Shown piece by piece: positions 21,733 through 31,859 of a stretch of DNA of 64,000 nt. Numbering within the stretch: the stretch's first letter is position 1; each line of letters starts with the position of its first letter. The notes under the pieces were generated by a model. It searched no databases. It was not told the origin of the DNA and saw only the letters and a program-made list of their open reading frames with translations. The DNA comes from Eurosta solidaginis (lineage: Eukaryota; Arthropoda; Insecta; Diptera; Tephritidae). Location: positions 14,030,314 to 14,094,313 of the forward strand of contig NC_090319.1 in NCBI RefSeq assembly GCF_040869045.1, in the 5' to 3' direction. Made by a program: the position numbers and the translations under genes.

Positions 21733-22254
21733 TTATTTTTTACACTTAACTATAATATTAAAACGAAATGCAGATTTTCGTTGCTTTTGAAATTCGGCTT
21801 AAAAATTGCACATGGAACAACTAAAGACTCTCCTTAATTAAAAAAAAAATGTCATAGTACCTCTAAATCGCGGGCCCCCTCAGAAACGCCCCCCCCCCCC
21901 CCCCCACCTTGTCGGTTGGCCTTGTGATGTGTTATACTTGATACCATTCGCTATAATATTTTTTATTGATAAGCACGTTGTTTAATTAAACACCAACCAA
22001 TTACTCGGAAGTATATCCGCACCCCTGAAAATGTGACTGCCGGTGCGTATACGTAACATTTTTTTATTACGTATAAACAAATAAAGAAATTTGCAATAAA
22101 ATAATGTTGCGAATATAAACTGAGATATAACCCATCCTATATTTCAAGTTAGATCAAACTACACACGGGATGCAAAACAAATTCAAAATCGGTTGAGTAG
22201 TTTAGGAGTCCATTGGCCCCAAACATAGTGACACGTGATTTTTGTATATTAAGA
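21733..22254 (-). mobile_element. 5' part of a third Helitron
   Basis: On the minus strand TCTTAATATACAAAAATCAC then GTGTCAC begins at 22254 after an A. It continues with GCCAATGGACTCCTAAACTA and GTGTGTAGTTTGATCTAACT, matching the first 140 bp of Helitron copy 1 (10182-10310). No 3' end of its own is seen before copy 2 starts at 21729. Copy 2 may have inserted into it, or the two form a chimera. Contains a C-run at 21887-21905. Confidence 0.55.
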
Positions 22255-22409
22255 TGATAATATAGTAGTGGATAGTTAACTTAGGCTAATTTCTCATAAT
22301 TTAAGCCTGATATCTCTACTAAAATTCAAAAACACTATAGGTATTAATAGATTCTGAAATGTATGTAAAATACCTTTAAAGTAAGCCTAATATGATATTT
22401 TTACCATAA

Positions 22410-22575
22410 TTCTATCAGAAGCTATGACGATTTTTTGCCCAAACCCTAAATGGCAAAATGTCTATTTTGCAAAAGGCGGGGACTCGAAATCGGACATAGA
22501 GCTATGGTGTCGTCAGCAATTTTTCTTAGAATCATCTGTAGATTACGTGTTTGCTATACTCCTGATGAAAAAAAA
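22410..22575 (-). repeat. Inverted repeat arm, right
   Basis: Reverse complement partner of 18725-18880, sharing CAAAAGGCGGGGACTCGAAA and GAGCTATGGTGTCGTCAGCA. Confidence 0.6.
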
Positions 22576-23104
22576 TCCATCCATACAATATGACCCGGTC
22601 TAAAAATATACAGTCAAGTGCAAAATTTGACTGCGAGAACCACATAGCGACCAAATGTTCAAGTTTCCATTCACATCTGATAATTTAACTAAAAAAGTGT
22701 AGGATAAACCATTGAGAAGCTATGCCTAAAGCAACCAGGGCTTAAGCGAAAATTCGGATAAACTTTCCCTTGAAATTTTCTTCGTTCAAGGGCCGTTTTC
22801 TCAAGTAATCTTTAAGGCTTATCCGTCCGAAATTCTTTGGTGCGAACAAAATTTGTATTTGAGGGATCTCATATCACTAAACATGTTTCTTTTAAAATTA
22901 CTATTAAAAAACTACCCCTATGTAAGTTTGAGACAGATATGTAGGTTTTTGAGATCTTATTTAGCAAAATCGTCCGGATAAGTCAGCAATTTTGTTCTAA
23001 GAAAGTTGGGGTTTTTAATTCTATGTTTATTAACGTTAACAAATCCGGCCGACTATTTTCTGCCTGAACTTTGTCTGATATTTGAATAAAATGTTTCTCA
23101 CTCC
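22576..23104. other. Intergenic DNA, nothing recognised
   Basis: No coding or repeat signature recognised. Confidence 0.35.
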
Positions 23105-23450
23105 CCTCTATGGTCACAGTAATTCCCGACATGATCAGCTCCTCATGGAACTTGGGGTGAGGAGGGAGGGATGGCCTGAAGGTTTAATGTGGGCATATAA
23201 ATCGTTCTCGAGATGGTCGGGCTAGCACCTTAGCTGTATCCGGCAAAGGACCATCACATCGATAACACTCCCCAAAGCCTTCGGGGAGCAACCTTATCGC
23301 TACAACAACAACAACAACAACATTGTCAGGATTGGTACCTTAATAAAGCTAATTGCCGAGTGTACCGGATCTATAGCCGGCAAAGGACAATCAGCATCAA
23401 CTACACTCACCAAAACCTTCAGAAAGTTTCCTAATCGCTAATAAATCAAT
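23105..23450 (+). repeat. Short interspersed repeat, copies 2 and 3 in tandem
   Basis: 23105-23322 is a well-kept copy (GAGATGGTCGGGCTAGCACC to a CAA-repeat tail at 23301-23322) lacking about 25 bp around TTACCGGA. Immediately after it, about 23330-23450 holds a more decayed second copy (GTACCGGATCTATAGCCGGC, then CAAAGGACAATCAGCATC). Same family as 180-405. Confidence 0.75.
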
Positions 23451-23454
23451 TCAA

Positions 23455-23960
23455 GTAGCAATTTTCCCACAGTATGTACAGGTTGTCCATTTGTCTCCCA
23501 CACTCAGGTACCATCCCAAGTAGTGGTATTGATGATGTTACAGTCAACAACAAATTTCGCATTCATCACACTTGTCAGGGCTCCTAATCACAAAAATATA
23601 GATAGCGCAGAGAAGGCGGATGAGCTTGCAAAGGTAACAACAGCATAACAAGTACTGGGTAACTCGCATACGGAATTCCTTCTCTTCGGACAGCTGTAAG
23701 ATTACAAAAGATTACCAAACAACCATATCACGTTTGCAAAATGAATATAACTGAGACGCTGTTAAGAAAGAGAGGGAATAATCTTCAGAATCATAGCCAC
23801 AATTAAAGCGCATTGGGAACTAGGCCAACACGCGCAAAGCGTGGGAGATGCCCTTAGGGGAATAGGAGCTACTTCTGCAAAGATACGGCCACTCACCTCC
23901 AGTACGAGAGTTTTTCACTAGCTAATATAAGGATACAAGACCTTTGACTGGTTTGGGGTG
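23455..23960 (+). pseudogene. LINE remnant with RNase H block
   Basis: About 23577-23645 reads RAPNHKNIDSAEKADELAKV, the decayed RNase H block usually written WVPGH.NI.GNEKADELA. Sequence downstream to about 23900 recalls the carboxy tail of the same kind of element but is too damaged to read. Confidence 0.55.
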
Positions 23961-24056
23961 CCTGTAATGAATTAAGTGTCAAAATGCTAATTTGAATATG
24001 TCAAAAGTTTTTATGCCAGACCAATTACTTTGTGCAAGCTCACAATTAATGAAAAA

Positions 24057-25647
24057 CAAGTAAGGAAGGTTAAGCTCGGATGTAACCGAACATTACATAT
24101 TCAGCTGAGAGCTTTGGAGACAAAATAAGGGAAAATCACCATGTAGGTTAATTTTCCCTGGAATGTGTTTGTATGACATGGATATCAAATGGAAGGTATT
24201 AAAGAGTATTTTAAAAGGGAGTGGGCCATAGTTCTACAGGTGGACGCCTTGTCGAGAAATCGTCATAAAGGTGGACCTGGGGTGACTCTAGAATGTGTTT
24301 GTACGATATGGGTATCAAATAAAAGATATTAATGAGGGTTTTAAAAGGGATTGGCCCTTAGTTGTATATGGGAAGGCGTTTTCGATATATCGACCAAAAT
24401 GTGGACCAGGGTGACCTAGAACATCATCTCTCGGGTACCGCTAATTTATTTATATATGTAATACCACGAACAGTATTCCTGCCATGATTCCAAGGGCTTT
24501 TGATTTCGCCCTGCAGAAGTTTTTCAAAAGTTAAATTTTGCGCCAAAAACCAATCCAATCACCATGTTTCATACCTTTTTTCGTATTTGGTATAGAATTA
24601 TGGCATATTTTTCGTGGTCAAAGTCGAATTTCACCCATTTTTAACACCAAGATAAAGTGAGTTCAGATAAGTACGTGAACTAAGTTTATTAAAGATATAT
24701 CGATTTTTGCTCAAGTTATCGTGTTAACGGCCGAGCAGAAGGACAGACGTCGACTGTGTATAAAAACTGGGCGTGGCTTCAAACGATTTCGCCCATTTCA
24801 CAGAAAACAGTTATCGTCCTAGAAGCTATGCCCTTACCAAATTTCACAAAGGTTGGAACACTTTTTTCCACTTATGGCATTAAAATTATTCTAGACAAAT
24901 TAAATGAAAAAGGGCGGAGCCACGCCCATTTTGAAATTTTTTTTTTTTTTTATGTATTTTGTTGCATCATATCATTACTGGAGTTGAACGTTGACATAAT
25001 TTACTTATATACTGTAAAGATATTACATTTTTTGTTAAAATTTGACTTAAAATTTTTTTTTTAAGTGGGCGCATGTTCGCCATCCGATTTCGCAAATTTT
25101 TATTGAGCACACATACAGTAATAGGAGTAACGTTCCTGCCAAATTTCATCATGATATCTTCAACGACTGAGAAATTACAGCTTGCAAAACTTTTAAATTA
25201 CCTTCTTTTAAAAGTGGGCGGTGCCACGCCCATTGTCCAAAATTTTACTAATTTTATATTTCGCGTCATAAGGTCAACCCACCTACCAAGTTTAATCGCT
25301 TTATCAGTCTTTAGTAATGAATAATCACACTCGGTTTTTTGAAATTTTCGATATCGAAAAAGTGGGTGTGGTTATAATCCGATATCGTTCATTTTAAATA
25401 GCGATCTGAGATGATTTCCCAGGAACTTACATATCAAATTTCATTAAGATGCCTCAAAATTTACTCAAGTTATCGTGTTTACGGACAGACGGACGGAGGG
25501 ACGGACATGGATAAATGAATTTCTTTTTTCGCCCAGATCATTTTGATATATAGAAGTCTATATCTATCTCGATTAGTTGATGCCGTTACGGGGTATGCGA
25601 AAAAAATTAATATACTCTGTGAGCTCTGCTCAGCTGAGTATAATAAT
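24057..25647 (+). repeat. 1.6-kb dispersed repeat, copy A
   Basis: Starts ACAAGTAAGGAAGGTTAAGC and ends GAGCTCTGCTCAGCTGAGTA plus TAATAAT. Near the start a short palindrome (TCGGATGTAACCGA type) is followed by CAGCTGAGAGCT. Two 130-bp internal units begin at GAATGTGTTT (24161, 24291). The body alternates AAAGTGGGCGTGG, CCAAATTTCAT and TCAAGTTATCGTGTTAACGG phrases. No conserved protein. Copies B, C and D are similar along their length. Class unknown; partial inverted ends (TACTCAGCTGAG) favour a DNA-type or Helitron-related element. Confidence 0.85.
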
Positions 25648-27560
25648 GGAGTATTGATTGATTTTTACTCAGGAATTTTATTCTCTAGAAACTTTATATT
25701 ATTCAAGCCTAGTCACTTCCAGTTTATTGTAATCCTGCCACGACGTGTCGTGGGCAAGGCTCGCCTACCTTACGCTAGCTGCGTCAATATGAGTCGAGAA
25801 GGTCGTGATTTTTGTTACAATCTACCTACTACCAGATGTCGCAGTAAGCACAAGCGGTTGCGTATTTGATTACGATTGTTACCAAGCGTATGCGTGAAAT
25901 TATACTGCTCTTATTTTACCGTTCAGTAAAATTAACGTTTAAAAATCACTGTGACTAACAAAAAGCACAGTCACTGACATAGTTTTCTCTGAACGACTGC
26001 AATATTTGCCAACTCTAACGCCCACAGCTCATACTCTGGGATATGACATGCGCATATTCTTTTCACTGATGTAATATAAATGTTTTTGTACTTGTTGCTA
26101 ACTACAAAATTGTTATGCTGCATAGTTGATTTTATTGTTGTTTAGCAGTAGCGCATGTCATTTACATTCTATAAATGCAAATACAAAGAGTCAAACAGCA
26201 AATGGCAACAGCAATGGCTGCGCACGCGTGCAGATTTTCCGAATGTCTGTGTTCTTGGCTAAATTGTAATTTTGTAGCAATTGTTGTATGTATGTGCGGT
26301 AAATATATTTGCAGTTGCATCAAAGACTCGTGTTCGGCTAAGAAAGGTCGCAGCCAACAATCAACGCGGGCATATGTTACGCCAAAGCAGCTGCGCTAAG
26401 GAATTGCCAACTGACGGTTAAGGCGCGATAGATAATCTGAGCGCATGTGCCGTAGATAGCTTTAGTTGTTGTTGTAATTTTAGCGTGTGCTAAAGGCAGC
26501 GGTGCCGAGTGGCATGCAAAACCCACTTTTACACCAGAGCAAACATGAGTTAGAGTCACACTGCAGCGGCAACCAAAATCCAAGCAAGGAACACCGAGGC
26601 AGGTAGAAAAAGGGTTGGAATGAAACTGAATGTTGGGAAAAAGGTACGGCAACATGCGGCATAGTATAGTAAGCAAGAGTAATAATAAAAGTCTAAAACG
26701 GCCGAATGCGCTCGTATGGAGCTAGAAGTAACAAGGAAGCAGGCGCGCGCGCTTAAAAGTGTGAAGTTAAGACAGGCGCGCGGGCAACCAAACCAACCAG
26801 TTGAAAAGTCAGACAAGCCGGCCAACAAAGCAGCACGAACTGGCAATAATCCATAAAGCGTTAAAAATTGCGATGACTATTCCACAATTATCGGTGTGCC
26901 ACAGCGACCCATTGCTGCCGTCATAAGACAACCAACCAAATCAAGCTCTCGAGCATCGTACAAAACAAAAGGAAGCTCGCGTCTAAGGGAAAGCGGTTTG
27001 ACGGAACGAAGACGCGGCGCACGAGGCACACAATACCGGCAGCAGTAAAACAGCACAAGCCAAGAAAACTAAAACTAAAATAAACACAAAAACGACACTT
27101 AAAAACCATAAAGCCACGAACAAACTAAGAGCCCCAGAAGCTAAAGCAATAAAGCAACAAATCTTAAATGAAGTGAGTGCGGGTAAAACGCGCCGTCGCG
27201 TTTAGAGCATACAACAACAATCAACCAAAATAAAACTGAAACACAAACAGCTCGTTATGGATGGCAGGCATGTGCGCCACTGCCACCACCGCACCAACCC
27301 AACCATCCCGCAAACAAAATCAACAACGATCCAAAACAGCCCAAAGACGGACGACAAGAGATTACATTCACACACACACGTGCATACGTATGCCGCGCAC
27401 CACTTAAGAGACCCCAATCAGGCAGTCATGCTGGCATCAGTCATTCAAGCAGCAGGCGAAACAACCAGCCATGGACAGACACACCCGGACGAAAAAAGTA
27501 GAAGTATCGTTGATTGTTTGCAAGTTGCGGTCGTATAGGGGCCATTGCTAGGAATGCAAG
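25648..27560. other. Repeat-poor DNA upstream of the mbeta gene
   Basis: About 1.9 kb without transposon signatures, richer in C and A than the flanks. It is a candidate cis-regulatory region for the gene at 28405. A CACGTG word (27377-27382), the kind bound by Hairy/E(spl) repressors, is present but could be chance. Frames on the minus strand here are hydrophobic and low-complexity and lack family features. Confidence 0.4.
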
Positions 27561-27596
27561 GGGCCAGCTGGCGGGCTAGACGGGTAGCTAAGCTGT

Positions 27597-27629
27597 CGTG
27601 AGAAATCGACTACACTCGACTTTCCCACG
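27597..27629. promoter_or_regulatory. Su(H) paired site (SPS) 1
   Basis: CGTGAGAA at 27597-27604 and TTCCCACG at 27622-27629 are two matches to the Su(H)/CSL site YGTGRGAA, head to head with 17 bp between them. This is the SPS arrangement (15-17 bp spacer) that lets two CSL-Notch-Mastermind complexes dimerise on Notch target promoters such as m8 and mgamma of Drosophila. It lies about 580 bp upstream of the putative TATA at 28213. An E-box core CCAGCTGG is at 27564-27571 but does not fit the strict proneural consensus RCAGSTG. Confidence 0.85.
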
Positions 27630-28212
27630 GTATAACAATCACAACATATATATACATAAGTTGCGAACGGTTATTAAGGCGAAGTTGACGGAGGTGAAAA
27701 CGGAGACGCTAAGCAGTCGCGCGCTGACTCGTTCCACATTAATGCCGCTGCCGGCTTAGCCACCACCACCACAAACACTAGAAAGAGCATATACAGAAGT
27801 GATGTGACTCTTGCACAAATGAGTGTATGTAGGTACGGCGAGTAAAGGAATGCCATGCTTTGAGGGTTATGCTTGTGTAAAGGCGGATTGGAATAAAGGG
27901 ACACGAGGCACATAGTTTTGAAGACGTTAAACGAGACGTCAGCTGAGAAGTGATACTTGAACTGCATATTTAAAATTATAATGAAGGTGCTCAACGAAAC
28001 GACAGGGGGGTTGTCAAGACAAGATTGTTGTGAGCGAAAGAGAGTTTAGGTATTTTTTCTCATTGGCTGACACTGAGCTCAGCGACGAAAATGGTAGTGA
28101 CGTGTTTGGTTATTATTGTGTCGATATTTCGTTGTGCTATGCGCTCTCCGATAAGCTCGATCGTTGCTAGGCGCGTTGTATTATGCTCACTTCAGTGCGC
28201 TAGCACTGAGGC

Positions 28213-28404
28213 TTTAAAAGGCCGCTACCAGCAATGGAGCAGAGCATTCATTGCAAAGTAATTGAGGCAAACAAATGTGCGCAGAGCTACGCTATAAAAA
28301 GCAGTAATTGAATTAAAAACGTACAGAAATTAAAAGTGAAAATAATATAAATAATTAAATACAAAAATACCTAAACCTCATCAACTCAATTGATCTCAAA
28401 AACC
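28213..28404 (+). promoter_or_regulatory. Putative core promoter and 5' UTR of the mbeta gene
   Basis: Two TATA-like boxes are present: TTTAAAAG at 28213-28220, with an initiator-like TCATTG at 28248-28253, and TATAAAAA at 28293-28300, which would start transcription near 28323. Which is used cannot be told. The leader before ATG 28405 is A-rich. A near-match to a Su(H) site (TGTGAGCGAA) lies upstream at 28030-28039, with one inserted or changed base, so it is not counted. Confidence 0.5.
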
Positions 28405-29073
28405 ATGGTACTCGAAATTGAAATGTCCAAAACCTATCAATATCGTAAAGTGATGAAACCAATGCTGGAGCGCAAGAGACGCGCACGCATCAACAAGTGT
28501 TTGGATGAACTGAAAGACATTATGGTCGAGTGTCTGACGCAAGAAGGTGAACACATAACACGTCTCGAGAAGGCAGACATCCTCGAGCTTACTGTGGAAC
28601 ATATGAAAAAACTACGCGCTCAAAAGCAGTTACGTTTAGGCGTTAGCGGTGTTGGTGCTGTACATGATCCCAAATTAACTATTGCGGAAAGTTTTCGTGC
28701 CGGCTATGTGCATGCAGCTAATGAAGTATCCAAGACATTAGCTGCGCTGCCAGGTGTCAATGTGGATTTGGGTACACAATTAATGGGTCAATTGGGACAT
28801 CGTTTAAACTATTTGCAAGTCGTGGTACCAAGTATGCCGTTGTCGGGCGTACCACAGCCACTCAATCATTTTGTGCCTACAACGCAAACTACGCCAACAG
28901 CAGCACATTTCTATAGCTCGGTGAGCAGCAGCAGCAGCAGCAGCAGCGAACGTAGTACCACAAGCAGTCCTGTAGTTATAACGCCACCACCTTCAGAGTG
29001 TGGCAGCAGTGAAAGTGGTAGTTGTAGTCCAGCGCCTAGTGACGGTTATGGTAACGTTTGGCGTCCTTGGTGA
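28405..29073 (+). CDS. E(spl)mbeta-HLH: Enhancer-of-split bHLH-Orange repressor, mbeta type
   Basis: 222 residues, single exon as in Drosophila E(spl) genes. A Hairy/E(spl) DNA-binding repressor that acts in the nucleus downstream of Notch and recruits Groucho. Seen: basic region about 14-27 with the family proline at 19 ([15 protein letters not shown]), helix-loop-helix to about 72, Orange domain about 94-138 ([20 protein letters not shown]), an 8-serine run at 174-181, TPPPSE near 193-198, and the Groucho-binding WRPW at 219-222. The start [15 protein letters not shown] and the stretch [17 protein letters not shown] fit mbeta better than mgamma, m3 or m7. ATG 28405 in AAAACCATGG is chosen; an upstream in-phase TTG is not a fly start. 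The protein is longer than its Drosophila counterpart, the extra length lying in the Ser/Thr-rich linker. It lies downstream of an SPS. All key residues are intact. Confidence 0.95.
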   Translation: MVLEIEMSKTYQYRKVMKPMLERKRRARINKCLDELKDIMVECLTQEGEHITRLEKADILELTVEHMKKLRAQKQLRLGVSGVGAVHDPKLTIAESFRAGYVHAANEVSKTLAALPGVNVDLGTQLMGQLGHRLNYLQVVVPSMPLSGVPQPLNHFVPTTQTTPTAAHFYSSVSSSSSSSSERSTTSSPVVITPPPSECGSSESGSCSPAPSDGYGNVWRPW

Positions 29074-29530
29074 ACAATGAACAAAGCAAGTGAAGACAAA
29101 TTTAAAATCTCCGATCCTCAGGCAAGAGGATCCGGAAATGGGTATATATTCAGTGCATCCTGAATGAAAGTGAAATGCAGCTGTTTAGCTTAATCGCTGG
29201 GTGACAAGCCAACAAGCTCGTAAAACATTTCTGCTTCTCAGAGTATGCCAATTTAGTGGTCAGCAGCTCCTGCACAGCGTTAATCGCACTCAATGGGATT
29301 GGATTGGGAATGCAACTCGGCATCTTACAGGCCAAGGCAAATTTAAGGTCGCTGAAGTTCTTTTCGCTAGCCAGTGGAATATTAAGTACATTGTAAACTC
29401 TAAAACTCGCTTTTTGTGTAAAAAAAAACAACAAATTTGTTTAAACAAAAATGTAAAGGCAGGAAAAAATGAATTTATTCAGCATTAAGCAAAAAAAACT
29501 TAAACCAAAATAAAAGAAAAACACAAAAAC
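29074..29530 (+). other. Probable 3' UTR and polyadenylation signal
   Basis: AATAAA at 29509-29514 lies about 440 bp after the stop and is the likely poly(A) signal. I looked for the K box (TGTGAT), Brd box (AGCTTTA) and GY box (GTCTTCC) that mark many E(spl) 3' UTRs and saw none on this strand before the signal. Confidence 0.5.
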
Positions 29531-31645
29531 ATGTTTATTTATTTAATGTATGTATGTCAAAGCAGATTTATATTTCAGCAGATCATATCACAGGTTGCTC
29601 ATTCATTGCCATCCTATCTTGTCTAAGGTTTTGATCTTTTTGTTAGTATCAACCCAATATGCACTAAGGTTTTAAGGTTTGATAATTTTTTCCCCTTTTT
29701 AGCTTAGCATTTCTTCTTTTCTTCTCTGCTTGTTCTTCTAGTTGCTAAGAATCTGAAAGGTATTTAAGAAATCGTTAACACCTTTCTTTCAACGAAAGTG
29801 ATTATCTAGCATCAGAGCAGGGCTGGGCGGCGTCATCGTCGGGCGAGCGTCTTTGCATAGGCACGAGCGCCGACCTCGTCACCATGCGCAGCTATATGAA
29901 ACAGGCCAAATGTCAAGGCTTCGCTCAAACGCGTCTTTATTCGTCGTCGGCCCTCTCACCCACCATTCCCTTTCCCCATACACGGAAGGAGATCTATTTC
30001 CATGTATGAACATTGTGAATCGATAGAAAATCTATTTTTTGCCAGCAATTTGTCTTCAGGTGTTAGCAGCGGATTTGAAATCAAATTGAGCATCTAAACA
30101 GTTGACGACCGGAAATCAGCTAATTGCTACTTTTTCAATATTATTTGACACTCCAATTTCCATCGCCCCACCGCCACCTTGTATGGCTCCAACGTGGTGA
30201 TTTCTTAACTCACCAATGAAAATGGCCATACTAAAAAGTACCTTTTAAGTTGAAAACACTTTGACGCTTCGATTGAGATGATGTTCAGAATTAAGGCTAG
30301 ATATTTCAGAAAGTTAGTTCATATAAAATACATCTCAACTTGATATCAAACTAAATTGTTTGCTGGGGTTCGATGCGCGCTGGCGAGAGCAGAAGAATAC
30401 ACACGTCAATGCGCTACATGACCTGGCGCAAACTGACGCACGCGCTTAATAAATTATTCGATTTGAGAAAAAAAAATTTTCCACAATCTTAAAATCCAGT
30501 TGTGAATTGAATTTCACAATCAGCGCAATGCCCGGCGGTATGTAAAAAAAATAAGAATATCACGAGCGCAGCAAAAGTTATTCAAGTGATATGTTAAATT
30601 TCGCAGCTTCTTTGTATGCATGTAGATGTTTATCATTTTAATAGATGCCAAAGTTGAGTCATAGTTTAGTGCGCCAATAGAAATTGAAAAGCGTTTTGCA
30701 AATCATACAAGCGCGCGATAAGGACACGCGCTGTGCCACGTTGACCGCGATAGTATGTGCGGTCGAAGGAAGTAGGGGCAAGAGCGACGCGTTGATAAAG
30801 CGCATGCTAGGGTATATAGATAACCAAAAAAGAAAATATATCTATAAATACACATGTCTATGCCTTCTTAAATTAATCTATGTTAACAACCTACAACAGC
30901 TAACCAGTTATCATATAGCAGCAATAGTAACAACACACAGACAAACGCATTCACGCTCAACATAATAAAAACGTTAATAATAATAACCACATTACGCTGC
31001 AAAATTAAAGAAACAAAAAAACGAAAAGAATGTTTACAATGTACATACATATGTATGCGCATGCCACAACCGGAAGCGCGAGCCATTCATAGACAAATTT
31101 TCCCACACTTTTATGCGGTTGCGCTCAATGTGCGAGCCGCTGCTAACGTCGACGCGCCACCGACTTAATGACTTTCCAAGAACATAGCAACACAAAAAAA
31201 TTTAAACGATAAACACGACGCGGCGACGCTACTTGGTTTATCGCTGTAAATTTATATACCCAGCCAGCAGTTTGAAAAATAATAGAAAAACTTAAATCGA
31301 AGTCTCGCTCGAGCACAGCAAAGGAAAGCAAAACATGTGTACGGCGTTACCTATCTGTGAGCGCAAATTGTTACAATGAACGCTCAGGTAATAATTAGAT
31401 CGATGTTTAAACTCGAAAGCCCATCTAGCGCAGCGATACTCATGACACAATCCTCAAGACCTCTGCGTGCTAGAGGGCTTAGAATATGCCCACGGCAGGT
31501 ATGCCTGCCGCAAGAGACGACTAAAATACTCAATTGATTTAAGGGGTTATGTAGTGCAACCCTTTCAAGGGGACAAGCTTCTCCAAGCTAATTGTCAACA
31601 TGACCTTCCCGTGGCGAATCATGTTTGTTAAGCAACCGAGGCTCT
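29531..31645. other. Repeat-poor DNA downstream of the mbeta gene
   Basis: About 2.1 kb without clear transposons. A single Su(H) match (TTCCCACA, 31100-31107) has no partner. The frame at 30684-30965 (+), 93 codons, shows no domain and sits in low-complexity sequence. Confidence 0.4.
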
Positions 31646-31649
31646 GACG

Positions 31650-31835
31650 ATCGCAAGTTCCTCATAGAACTAGGGAGTGGCGGAGGCGGGATGGTCTAGA
31701 AAATTCAATGTGGTTATATTAAATCGTTCCCGAGATGGTCGGGCTTATACTTCAATGGTGCTTGTTACGAGACGTACCGAATCTATATCTGGCAAAGAAC
31801 CATCAACATCGATAACAATCCCCAAAACCTAAAAA
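31650..31835 (+). repeat. Short interspersed repeat, copy 4
   Basis: CCCGAGATGGTCGGGCTTAT, then GTACCGAATCTATATCTGGC, AAAGAACCATCAACATCG and ATAACAATCCCCAAAACC match the 180-405 family. The hairpin 3' end and CAA tail are missing. Confidence 0.7.
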
Positions 31836-31859
31836 TGCTTGCTGGGAGTACTCTAATAT

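Noticed and set aside
26377..27109. Overlapping minus-strand hydrophobic frames upstream of mbeta
   Set aside because: Several overlap in different phases, are Cys/Phe-rich low-complexity, and show no domain; typical of non-coding composition.
28390..28404. In-phase upstream extension of the mbeta frame (ISKT before MVLEIEM)
   Set aside because: It begins at a TTG; flies start at ATG, and ATG 28405 has a strong start context and matches the family amino end.
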